In this document: one piece after another, positions 34,755-42,182 of the stretch | How the letters are laid out: each line of letters starts with the position of its first letter | How positions within the stretch are numbered: the first letter of the stretch is position 1 | NCBI RefSeq assembly: GCF_014192335.1 | Contig: NZ_JACHXU010000038.1 | Location: forward strand, 1-42,182 | Direction of reading: 5' to 3' | Source of the DNA: Aporhodopirellula rubra | GTDB taxonomy: Bacteria; Planctomycetota; Planctomycetia; Pirellulales; Pirellulaceae | Length of the DNA: 42,182 bases | The notes under the pieces: model-generated | Told to the model about the DNA's origin: nothing | What the model saw: only the letters and a program-made list of their open reading frames with translations | Databases searched by the model: none | Translations under genes and position numbers: made by a program

Positions 34755-36193
34755 GCGGCCAGCTCCGGTTGATCATCGGCGACGGCGACATGGCGATGGC
34801 CGATCAGACCATAAAACGCGATATAGACGTAGTTAACGATTGGAACTGCAAACGCGAGTTGAATGCCGATTCGGTCAGCGGCGGCGCCCATGATCAGCGG
34901 CACGATTGCTCCACCGACGATCATCATGACCAACAGCGACGATCCCTGTGACGTATGTTGCCGCAGATCCTTGATGGCCAATGTAAAGATATTGGACCAC
35001 ATGATCGAGTTGAAAAGTCCGGTACCGAGAGCGGCCCAAAACGCGAGCGATCCGCCGGTGAAGGCCGCGATGCTGAGTAGAACGATCATGGAAAGCGAGA
35101 ACACCCACAACGCGCGAGCGGCGTTGCCTTGTCCGAACACGAAAGCAAGAAAATTGAGGGCGATCAACAGGAAGAACGGCGCGACTTGGCTCGGTGTCAT
35201 GAAGGCCATCGTGAACACTCCGTCATCTAACCGGATCGCGGTAACGAAGTAGACAACGAAAAACACGACTACCGCGGTTGCGATCATCGCCCCGTATTTC
35301 TTGGATTGGCTCGCGATGTCGCTCAGGGAAATTGCACCGCAGAGGCGACCGATCATCGCGCCGCCCCAGTAGTATGCGAGATAAATACTCGCGGTTGACT
35401 CGGGAAGACCCATGATGTCTTCGTGCTTCATGAAGTTGATCAGGTAGCTGCCGATGGCGACTTCACCTCCGACGTACATGAAGATCGCAATCATCCCGAA
35501 ACGCAGGTGAGGAAATTGCAGCGCGCCGAGACTGCTGCTGGAGCCTTCGTCGTCTTTGGTAAAACTCGGCAGGTGGCTTCGCCAAACGATGACTGCCAAG
35601 AGAACAAAAAGGGAACCGTAGATCAGGTACGGGATTTTGATCGAGTCGATTGTGACTTCACCGTCGGTCGCAAACACTTTGTAGAGCAACAACCCGCCGG
35701 CGATCGGTGCGATCGTTGTGCCGAGCGAATTGACACCTTGTGCTAGGTTCAAACGGCTCGATGCGGTTTCAGGCTTTCCCAAGATGGCCGCGTAGGGGTT
35801 TGCAGCAATTTGTAGAAGTGTCACGCCTGTGGCGAGTAGGAATAACGCGCCGAGGAAGAACGGATAGGCCTGGAATTCAGCCGCCGGATAGAACATGGCG
35901 CATCCTAGTCCGCAGATCAGCAGCGCCACGATGATACTGAACTTGTAGCCGATCCGGTTGATGGGGTCGCCACTCGATAGCGAGACGAAGTAATAGACCA
36001 GCGAGACAAAGAAGAACGCCCCGAAGAAGGCAAACTGAACGAGGCCGGCTTGGAAATAGCTGAGGTCGAAACTGTCCTTCAGATAGGGGATCAGCACGTC
36101 ATTCATGACCGTGATGAATCCCCAAAGGAAAAACAGCATCGTGATCGTGATGAATGGCTTGCGGTAGTCTGGTGTCGCTTCGTTGGTTGTCAT
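34751..36193 (-). CDS. FHS-family sugar permease (MFS, FucP-like)
   Basis: This 480-residue protein has about 12 transmembrane helices. The opening FLWGFITVMNDVLIPYLKDSF is the signature of the fucose/galactose/glucose:H+ symporter (FHS) family within the MFS, and the loop following helix 4 with NPYAAILGKPETASSRLNLAQGVNSLG is equally diagnostic. It should import a hexose by proton symport across the inner membrane. It is the first gene of a unit continuing with the ROK kinase (4-bp overlap) and the GH92 enzyme. The sugar is not defined by sequence; mannose is suggested by the GH92 neighbour. Confidence 0.9.
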   Translation of the reverse strand: MTTNEATPDYRKPFITITMLFFLWGFITVMNDVLIPYLKDSFDLSYFQAGLVQFAFFGAFFFVSLVYYFVSLSSGDPINRIGYKFSIIVALLICGLGCAMFYPAAEFQAYPFFLGALFLLATGVTLLQIAANPYAAILGKPETASSRLNLAQGVNSLGTTIAPIAGGLLLYKVFATDGEVTIDSIKIPYLIYGSLFVLLAVIVWRSHLPSFTKDDEGSSSSLGALQFPHLRFGMIAIFMYVGGEVAIGSYLINFMKHEDIMGLPESTASIYLAYYWGGAMIGRLCGAISLSDIASQSKKYGAMIATAVVVFFVVYFVTAIRLDDGVFTMAFMTPSQVAPFFLLIALNFLAFVFGQGNAARALWVFSLSMIVLLSIAAFTGGSLAFWAALGTGLFNSIMWSNIFTLAIKDLRQHTSQGSSLLVMMIVGGAIVPLIMGAAADRIGIQLAFAVPIVNYVYIAFYGLIGHRHVAVADDQPELAA

Positions 36194-36850
36194 CGCGGCC
36201 CTATCAAAAACCTGTGATGTGTGGAATTTCCGCTGATCGGGCTAAACGACGCTTTTCATTTGAAACCTGATCGAAGCGTCGGTCAGGCTGGAACGCCGGC
36301 CCCCTATGGATTTGGAGAAGGCCAAAAGCATAGCATCTGAGATTTGGCGACGATAGCATGGTCTATTGAGTAATGCGGCACCCATACGCGTTTATTTTGT
36401 CGCAGAAGGACCGCCTCTTCTCCGCTAGTGAGTTTCCCTGGAAAGGGATTGGAAGCGGAACCTCGTGTGATTTGCTGGCGGGCTCAGAGGTCACGCTGCG
36501 GGCGGGCGATACGATCGTACGGGCGCCGATCTCTGTTCGCTTTTCAGGCCCGTTGAGGATACGGTTTTGTCCAGAAGGTGTGCTGAACGTGACGTCTCGA
36601 GTCGCCCGGCATGAAGTGGGGGGATCGTGAACTCGGGGATGTCAACGCCAGACGCTTGCCAGCGATTTACCTTTTGAGCGGCATGAAATCGAGTCGTTAA
36701 AGCGATTTTTGTGCATAATCGATGTTACCGTCTCAATTTGTCGATTCCGACTGTTCTGTGGATTCCCTTTGTCCGATGGATGCGATATCGCGATGAGAAG
36801 GATTCCAATCTGTTCGGCGCACGAACTACCCAAGAGTGAGGAGATTCAGA
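36194..36850. other. Intergenic region between the sugar operon and tusA
   Basis: About 655 bp between two divergent units. An 85-codon frame at 36373-36630 on the plus strand has no ribosome binding site and no recognisable motif, so I do not call it a gene. The region should hold both promoters. I see no repeat or RNA gene. Confidence 0.45.
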
Positions 36851-37084
36851 ATGAAGGTGCATTCCCTCAATTGCCAGGGCATGAACTGTCCGATGCCGAT
36901 CGTTGAACTGACGAAAGCCGCACGAACCCTCTCGGAGGGTGATCAAATCGAGGTAACCGCTACTGACATGGCGTTCAAGCCTGATGTTGAAGCGTGGGCA
37001 CGACGCATGGGACACCAGATAACGAGCTACGAGTCAGACGGCGAAGTACAGAAAGCCGTCATCTCACTCGGCCCGCCCAAGTGA
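36851..37084 (+). CDS. tusA: TusA-family sulfurtransferase carrier
   Basis: This 77-residue protein has the TusA/SirA fold. The sulfur-carrying motif is LNCQGMNCPMPIVEL (residues 6-20), where the first Cys (C8) is the expected persulfide site, and the helix and strand pattern GDQIEVTATDMAF follows. TusA proteins pass sulfane sulfur to acceptors such as TusBCD or DsrE-type proteins. The ATG at 36851 follows GAGGAG, a strong Shine-Dalgarno. The next gene on the strand is a DsrE-like protein, a typical partner. TusA paralogues serve tRNA thiolation, cofactor synthesis or sulfur oxidation, and which applies is not visible. Confidence 0.88.
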   Translation: MKVHSLNCQGMNCPMPIVELTKAARTLSEGDQIEVTATDMAFKPDVEAWARRMGHQITSYESDGEVQKAVISLGPPK

Positions 37085-37148
37085 CGAGGTAGTTTGCAAA
37101 TCCGCTTTTCACACTGAGTGTTGTTTTGAGTACAGGATTGAACAAGGT

Positions 37149-37538
37149 ATGAGCGAGTCAAACGGGAATGTGGTGATCATTCTTACGGCAGGAAAGGCGG
37201 ACAACGGTAAGAACGCAACCATGGCGTTCTCGTGCGGAGTTTCTTCGTTGGCCATTGCGAAGCCTACGGTGATTTTTCTGACCAGTGACGGCGCGGTTTG
37301 GGGGTACGAAGGAAGTGCGTTAGGAATCGCCGTCCAGGGATTTCCACCGTTGGAGGAGCTGATTGAAAACTATCTGCAGGAGGGCGGGAGAATCATTCTC
37401 TGTTCCGTCTGCAGTCGAACGTGCAGCGCAGGTAAGCCTAGTGATACGTATCCAACGAAAACGCTTCCGGGGATCCAAATTGGTGGATTTGCGACCGTGT
37501 TAGATCTTGCTATCGGAGGTACTACGATCTCATTTTAA
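37149..37538 (+). CDS. DsrE-family sulfur relay protein
   Basis: This 129-residue protein has the DsrE/DsrF-like fold: NVVIILTAGKADNGKNATMAF at the N-terminus, a central VIFLTSDGAVWG strand, and the segment RIILCSVCSRTCSAG, whose cysteines are candidates for persulfide binding. It is 64 bp after tusA on the same strand. The pair resembles sulfur-transfer modules in which DsrE hands sulfur to or from TusA. I do not give a gene symbol because several DsrE subfamilies exist. Confidence 0.85.
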   Translation: MSESNGNVVIILTAGKADNGKNATMAFSCGVSSLAIAKPTVIFLTSDGAVWGYEGSALGIAVQGFPPLEELIENYLQEGGRIILCSVCSRTCSAGKPSDTYPTKTLPGIQIGGFATVLDLAIGGTTISF

Positions 37539-37544
37539 ATAGAC

Positions 37545-37568
37545 ACGGCCATCGGCAAACACGGCCGT
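37545..37568. terminator. Possible terminator between convergent genes
   Basis: ACGGCC (37545-37550) pairs with GGCCGT (37563-37568) around a 12-nt loop, 7 bp after the dsrE stop codon and 44 bp from the end of the convergent PAS-GGDEF-EAL gene. The following U content is weak, so this is a modest candidate. Confidence 0.35.
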
Positions 37569-37611
37569 TGTATCGTCTCAAACGCCACTGATCATTCGAT
37601 GTCAAAAGTTG

Positions 37612-40500
37612 TCATTGACAGCATAGACTGGCAGTCGCACCGAGTGTCTGTTTTTGGCGTTTCCAATCGGCGACCCACGCGAGATATTTGTTCTCGGGCA
37701 GAGGGCGACTGATGAGGTAGCCCTGAACGATGGGGCAGCCCATGGATTCGAGTATCTCAAGTTGGTCGACGGACTCGACTCCTTCGGCAACTACATCAAG
37801 ACCCAAACCAGCACCGAGGGAAACGATCGACCGTACAATCGCTTCGGACTGAGGGTCGGTTGATATATCTCGGATGAAGGAAAGGTCGATTTTCAACGTG
37901 TCAATGGGAAAGCTCTTGAGGTAACTTAAGGAAGAGTACCCAGTGCCAAAGTCATCAATGGCGACCGTGAATCCCATCTCCCCCAGGTGTCGAATCATAT
38001 CGATTGCATGGTCGACATTTTCCATCATTGCGTTTTCAGTAATCTCCAGCTCAAACCACTCTGCCTTCGCACCACTACTTCGAAGTGTTGATTCGAGCGT
38101 CATCAAAAAACGTGGGTGTCTGAGATGATGCGGCGAGACATTGACGGCAATTTTCGGAATTATTCCGGCTTCATGCCATTGTACAGCTCGCTCCGCGGCG
38201 AGTTCGAAAACTAGATCACCCAATCCCGTGACGAGTCCGGTTTGTTCCGCGATCGGGACGAACTCGGCGGGCGAAATGTAGTGCCCATCGCTCGTCTTCC
38301 ATCTCGCGAGTGCTTCACATCCGACCAGTTCATGAGTGCTAGCATTGATCTTTGGTTGATAGTAGACGTCAATTTCACCATTGCTCAACGCTCTTCTTAG
38401 TTTTGACTGAACTTGATGGCGGAGGTCGACGCCATTCTGCATCTCGTGTGTGAATTCGAGGACTAAGTTTTTCCCGGCGTTTTTGGCGGCGTACATCGCG
38501 ATATCGGCGTTACGCATGAGAACATCTGCGTCGGATGAGTCCGCAGGGCATCTTGCCACACCAATGCTGAGTCCGATGCGAGCTTCGTCTCCGTCAAGGC
38601 GAAAGGGCTCTCGGAAGGAACGAATCAGTTGGTCTAGCAAGCGATCTTGTTGCTCGCGTGCCAGGTGTTTGTCTTGCATGATTAGCGCGAATTCATCGCC
38701 ACCAAACCGGGCTACGAATGTTTTATCGCCCATGTTTTTTTGGATTCGCTCTCCGACCAAACACAGTAGCTGATCGCCACTGGCATGCCCCAGCGAGTCA
38801 TTGGCTAATTTGAAATCATCTAAGTCTAGGAAGCAAACAGAAAGACCGTCGTGCGGTGATTGATCGAGCCTAACTAGTCGCGAAAGCTCCTCGCGGAAAT
38901 AGACTCGGTTCGGTAGGGTCGTCAAGCTGTCGTGCATCGCTCGTCGATGGAGTTCGATCTGGCTGTTCTCGAGTTCCGTGATGTCGGATACTAAGGCAAT
39001 GATTTCATCACTGCTCGTGTCACGGAAATGAGAAGGGCTGAGGGAAATCCAAACAGCTTGCCCGCGGCTGGTATCGGATTTCACTGTGGCCTTACCGGAC
39101 CAAGGAGTCCCCGAGTTGAGGTCACTGAGTGTCGACTCAAACAGGTCGGCATCGATCTGCATTGCATCGCAAAACCGTACGTCGAGCAGACCGGTCGCTT
39201 CCAATGTCGGCACGCCGAGCGCATTGCTCGCCATGGATACGAAGGCCGGATTGGCTTCCCGAATGAGTCCATCGCTGGACAGAATCGCAACACCTTCGGA
39301 CGCGCTGTTGAATACGCTCGCTAGGACCCGCAGGCGGTCTTCTCGTCGGCGGTCTTCGGTAATGTCCCGCGATGTCGCAATGAGATAGGACTCTCCCGAG
39401 GTGGCATCGGAGAACGTTGAGTGTTTGATCGACGCGATACGATTGGATCCGTCTGCGGCAACGAAGGATTCTTCAATCGCGTCATTCGAATGCGCGGGAG
39501 CCATCGGATGCCGCAGGTTTTCGGAGGGGAATGCATAGGATTCCAATCCGAGGTCGTGCATTTTGCGTCCGACTGCATCGGACCGAGTGAGTGAATGAGC
39601 TTCGCAGAATGCGTCGTTAGCCAAGACGAGTCGATGATCGGACGAACGGACACTCAATTGATCAGGGACGGCACTGATGACGTTGTTGAGGAAGTCGCGG
39701 TGTCGACACAATTCCGTTTCAAATTGTTTGCGAGCTGTGATGTCTCGCACAACCACGAGGACGTGACCGCCTCCTCTCATGGAGAAGGAACTGAATCTGA
39801 TTTCAGACCAAAATTGATTTCCGTTTTCGTCGCACATCCGTACTTCAGCGTGCTTGGAATTCCGATCGTCAACACTTTGGTATAAATATCGAAGACTAGG
39901 ATCTGCCGAATTTCCGTCTTCGAGTTTTGCGTGCCGAAATGCATCGGGCCACCCGCCTACGATTTCTTCGCGAGCACATGCGAACAGTTTGACCGTATTG
40001 TCATTGCAATCAACGCAGGTTTCGTTCTCAAAAACCATGACGGCGTCGTTCGTTCGCTCGAAAATCGTGTCGGCGAGTCGCTTTGTGTCTTGTGCTGCGT
40101 TCTCGGCCGCGGTCCTTGCGATGTCGAGGCTACGCTTGGTTATCTCCAGTTCGTCGATGATTTCGACGGAGTGCACAATCGCGTCGGCCTGCGCTCGAGC
40201 CATTCTTTCCGATTTTTGCGTCAGCTTTTCGAGTTGTTCATCTCGCTGTTGAACTTCCGCTTTAAGCAGAGCCATTGAGCTGGCCATCGACTCAACCAAT
40301 TTGATGCATGCCGAGGGCCGAGATGCTAAATCATCGGCCTTTGCGAGCGATAGTAAATGATCGATCGAAAGAATGGATGCGTCCACCATGTCTTCGCAGA
40401 CGGAGACTTGGAGGGACGGTTCGGATCGTGGCGTGCCAACCGATGAATTTGGTGTATTCGTTGACGCGAGATCGAGTGCGGTGGAGTTGTTGTCCGGCAT
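37612..40500 (-). CDS. PAS-GGDEF-EAL cyclic-di-GMP signalling protein
   Basis: This 962-residue cytoplasmic protein starts with an acidic Ser-rich segment and a coiled coil (about residues 60-140). Three PAS-like domains follow (about 140-265, 275-395, 395-530), the first ending VVVRDITARKQFE. The GGDEF domain (about 540-710) has an intact RFGGDEF motif (GGDEF at about 600). The EAL domain has EALARW (about 728), NVSPHHLRHP, ELEITENAMM, IDDFGTGYSSLSYLKSFPIDTLKID and VAEGVES, so both synthase and phosphodiesterase active sites look complete. There is no transmembrane segment. I start at the ATG at 40500; the frame is open to 40572 but overlaps the upstream dsrE2. Only 13 nt separate the two genes, so they are co-transcribed and the sensor may read sulfur status, which is inference. 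Confidence 0.9.
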   Translation of the reverse strand: MPDNNSTALDLASTNTPNSSVGTPRSEPSLQVSVCEDMVDASILSIDHLLSLAKADDLASRPSACIKLVESMASSMALLKAEVQQRDEQLEKLTQKSERMARAQADAIVHSVEIIDELEITKRSLDIARTAAENAAQDTKRLADTIFERTNDAVMVFENETCVDCNDNTVKLFACAREEIVGGWPDAFRHAKLEDGNSADPSLRYLYQSVDDRNSKHAEVRMCDENGNQFWSEIRFSSFSMRGGGHVLVVVRDITARKQFETELCRHRDFLNNVISAVPDQLSVRSSDHRLVLANDAFCEAHSLTRSDAVGRKMHDLGLESYAFPSENLRHPMAPAHSNDAIEESFVAADGSNRIASIKHSTFSDATSGESYLIATSRDITEDRRREDRLRVLASVFNSASEGVAILSSDGLIREANPAFVSMASNALGVPTLEATGLLDVRFCDAMQIDADLFESTLSDLNSGTPWSGKATVKSDTSRGQAVWISLSPSHFRDTSSDEIIALVSDITELENSQIELHRRAMHDSLTTLPNRVYFREELSRLVRLDQSPHDGLSVCFLDLDDFKLANDSLGHASGDQLLCLVGERIQKNMGDKTFVARFGGDEFALIMQDKHLAREQQDRLLDQLIRSFREPFRLDGDEARIGLSIGVARCPADSSDADVLMRNADIAMYAAKNAGKNLVLEFTHEMQNGVDLRHQVQSKLRRALSNGEIDVYYQPKINASTHELVGCEALARWKTSDGHYISPAEFVPIAEQTGLVTGLGDLVFELAAERAVQWHEAGIIPKIAVNVSPHHLRHPRFLMTLESTLRSSGAKAEWFELEITENAMMENVDHAIDMIRHLGEMGFTVAIDDFGTGYSSLSYLKSFPIDTLKIDLSFIRDISTDPQSEAIVRSIVSLGAGLGLDVVAEGVESVDQLEILESMGCPIVQGYLISRPLPENKYLAWVADWKRQKQTLGATASLCCQ

Positions 40501-40513
40501 GAGGAGAAGCGTC

Positions 40514-41128
40514 CTAGACCGAAAGCGTTGTGTTGGCGGACGAGCAGTCGTCAACAAAACTTGCGACTCCACAGAACTCTAGCCCGGGATAGTCGATCAA
40601 CTCTTCGGGGCGGATTCCCATCAAGTTCATTGACATTTCACAAACTCGGATCGATACTCCGAGTTCGGCTGCGGTTGCGATCAAATCGTCGAGGTTGGCG
40701 ATGTTCTTTTTCTTCATCTCCTTGTCCATCAGCAATCGTCCCATGCCGCCCATGTCCATTTGTGAGAGCTTTGTACGTTTGAACGAGTTCGGAAGCATCA
40801 TTCCGAATGCGCGTTCGACCAGGGATTTTTTGCCGAGCTGTGGGCCGCCTTTACGAAGTGCGGCGGTTCCCCAAAAAGTGAAAAACATCGTCACTTCCAT
40901 TCCGCAGGCTGCCGCACCGGTGGCCATGACGAATGATGCGAGTAAGCGGTCTCGGTACCCGCTAAAGACCAATAGATTGAGTTTGTTCGAGTCAGCTTGC
41001 GTTGCCTGACACTGTCGAAGCGCCTGTTCGAGACGCTCTATTCTGTCTTCGAGACGTTCCGAAAATGAGTCTTGAGGCTTTTCCGCGTTTTCGTGGTGAT
41101 GGTTCAGTGTGACGTCAATCGTGGCCAT
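40514..41128 (-). CDS. DsrE/F/DrsH-like protein (DsrE2 type)
   Basis: This 204-residue protein has an N-terminal charged coiled segment (SERLEDRIERLEQALRQ) and then the DsrE2-type domain: LNLLVFSGYRDRLLASFVMATGAAACGMEVTMFFTFWG, a basic segment with Lys and Met residues (GGMGRLLMDKEMKKKN), and VSIRVCEMSMNLMGI, whose Cys is the likely persulfide site. It is predicted to be membrane-associated or soluble and to act in sulfane sulfur transfer. It is the first gene of a unit with the PAS-GGDEF-EAL gene. Together with tusA and dsrE, it makes a set of three sulfur-carrier proteins within 4.3 kb. Confidence 0.85.
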   Translation of the reverse strand: MATIDVTLNHHHENAEKPQDSFSERLEDRIERLEQALRQCQATQADSNKLNLLVFSGYRDRLLASFVMATGAAACGMEVTMFFTFWGTAALRKGGPQLGKKSLVERAFGMMLPNSFKRTKLSQMDMGGMGRLLMDKEMKKKNIANLDDLIATAAELGVSIRVCEMSMNLMGIRPEELIDYPGLEFCGVASFVDDCSSANTTLSV

Positions 41129-41302
41129 GGTGTTTATAGTCTGATAAGTATGCGAACAATCTGCCCTACAATTAAGTTCGTGTGCCCCCGTGGCATGGAT
41201 TGTTTAGTGGACAGTAGTACTCCAAGACTATGTCGCGAATGATTCGGGCATCGAATCAACGACAAAAATCAGCAACGAAATGAATGCGGAGGGGGGCGCA
41301 AG

Positions 41303-41431
41303 ATGAAGATGTTCCGAAGATTTTGGTTGCAACGATTCTTCCGTCATCGGTTCCTTTGGGAGACGTTTCACCATTTCGATTCAGTGATGCGTGCGTGGGA
41401 TCACTCAAGCGGACAGGAGCCGAGTTTCTAG
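41303..41431 (+). CDS. Short ORF, 42 residues, with strong ribosome binding site
   Basis: The ATG at 41303 follows GCGGAGGGGGGCGCAAG, one of the strongest Shine-Dalgarno sequences in the window. The product starts MKMFRRFWLQRFFRHRFLWE and is rich in aromatic and basic residues. It would be a small, positively charged, possibly membrane-active or nucleic-acid-binding peptide. I see no family. It stands alone in the 590-bp gap between dsrE2 and the TadE-like gene. Confidence 0.4.
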   Translation: MKMFRRFWLQRFFRHRFLWETFHHFDSVMRAWDHSSGQEPSF

Positions 41432-41719
41432 GTGTCCGATGAGGCTGGGAAGGTCGTTGAGTTCACGATCGCTACTTCCATCGGGCGATTTCGGTTTTGC
41501 AGGGAGGGGGGACCTTGTTGATCGCTCACTTGCCGCAAAGGTGGAAAACCTTACACCTGCGATATTCGGCATGTTTGATTCGCCGATGAGGACTCCAGTG
41601 CTAACGCAAGTGTTTTTCGGAACATTAATCACGTTTTAGTGACCTAGCGTTCATTGTCTGAAAGCTTACGCCAGAGTTCTACTGATAGCGTTTTCCGATA
41701 TTTACAACGGGCATGAAAC
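41432..41719. other. Intergenic region upstream of the TadE-like gene
   Basis: About 290 bp with short overlapping frames on both strands (up to about 80 codons), none with a ribosome binding site or family resemblance. It probably contains the promoter of the TadE-like gene. Confidence 0.4.
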
Positions 41720-42139
41720 ATGACATCTCATCGACGCACCAAATCGAGACGTGGGGCTGCGCTGATTGAATTTGTGGTTTGCCTGCCCGTACTGCTTGCG
41801 GTTTCACTCGGGACATTAGAAACGTGCCGAATGATTTATCTGCGGCAATCTTTGAAACTGGCCGCCTATGAATGTGCGCGGCTAGCGATTGTTCCAGGTG
41901 TCGATGCGGGAATGCTCCAAGACCAATGTGATGTCTTCTTGATGGGACGAAAAATTGAGGGGTATCAATTCAGTTGCTCTCCGGCAGACCCCAAAGACGC
42001 GCAATTCGGTGAAACGATAACGACGACCGTTAGTATGAGCGCTGAGAGTAATGCGATCGTGGGGGCGTGGTTCTATCAAGGGAAAACCCTTAGGAGCTGT
42101 TCGGAAATAACTTCGGGATTTCATGCTGGTAGAACATAG
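41720..42139 (+). CDS. TadE-like pilus assembly protein
   Basis: This 139-residue protein has a basic N-terminus and the TadE motif RRGAALIEFVVCLPVLLAVSLGTLETCR, a pseudopilin-like segment with Gly before the hydrophobic helix and Glu five residues later. Such proteins are minor components of Tad/Flp tight-adherence pili, processed by the prepilin peptidase TadV. The remaining part is a small soluble domain with several Cys. The gene ends 43 bp before the window edge, so further tad genes may follow. Confidence 0.8.
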   Translation: MTSHRRTKSRRGAALIEFVVCLPVLLAVSLGTLETCRMIYLRQSLKLAAYECARLAIVPGVDAGMLQDQCDVFLMGRKIEGYQFSCSPADPKDAQFGETITTTVSMSAESNAIVGAWFYQGKTLRSCSEITSGFHAGRT

Positions 42140-42182
42140 TTGAATTTACCGAGGGTTTCATCACGCTCTGTCGGTTCGTTTT

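Noticed and set aside
36373..36630. 85-codon ORF between the sugar operon and tusA
   Set aside because: It has no ribosome binding site, no recognised motif and a composition similar to surrounding non-coding sequence.

Overview
The window looks like a chromosomal segment of a planctomycete, most likely a Rhodopirellula/Pirellulales-type marine bacterium. This is inferred from gene content rather than from an rRNA: a large secreted PVC-type protein with a beta-propeller and two CxxCH haem sites, a Tat-exported Gfo/Idh/MocA oxidoreductase, a ThuA-domain secreted protein, a GH92 glycosidase with its own sugar permease, many GTG/TTG starts, weak Shine-Dalgarno sites and moderately high GC. I see no rRNA, tRNA, CRISPR array or prophage.

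Layout. 1-1887: a REP-associated-type (IS200/Y1) transposase gene followed by two 160-bp direct repeats that carry a conserved hairpin, a third partial repeat and a further strong hairpin. 1888-5573, minus strand: hisC, a UPF0173 metal-dependent hydrolase and a class I DAHP synthase, the last with an intrinsic-terminator-like hairpin in its 5' leader. 5792-10944, plus strand: an unusual isoprenoid locus made of a class II terpene (squalene-hopene type) cyclase, a DUF116-polyprenyl synthase fusion and a chorismate-lyase-like protein. 11043-15618, minus: DoxX, mtnA, a Tat-exported oxidoreductase overlapping mtnA by one base, and a divergent phosphoglucose-isomerase homologue that appears to lack catalytic motifs. 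15837-18095, plus: a three-gene TolQ/ExbD-like energy-transduction module. 18505-19599: a secreted ThuA protein. 19699-24018, minus: three membrane-anchored proteins of unknown function. 24278-26647: a TetR regulator divergent from a cryptochrome/photolyase-related protein that seems to have lost the family's Fe-S cysteines. 26996-30967: the 1323-residue SGNH/propeller/HEAT/cytochrome protein. 31167-36193, minus: a glycan-use operon (FHS permease, ROK kinase, GH92 alpha-mannosidase). 36851-41128: a sulfur-carrier set (tusA, dsrE, dsrE2) in which dsrE2 lies 13 nt upstream of a PAS-GGDEF-EAL gene. 41303-42139: a short ORF with a strong ribosome binding site, then a TadE-like pilus gene near the window edge.

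The best candidate for an undescribed system is 5792-10944. A DXDD cyclase, a prenyl synthase fused to a Cys-rich DUF116 domain and a UbiC/DUF98-like protein lie head to tail, with the first enzyme of the shikimate pathway divergently transcribed next to them. This suggests a product joining an isoprenoid and a chorismate-derived aromatic, but that link is inference. Secondary leads are the transposase-linked hairpin repeats, the leader terminator of the DAHP synthase, the cysteine-less photolyase relative and the degenerate Pgi paralogue.
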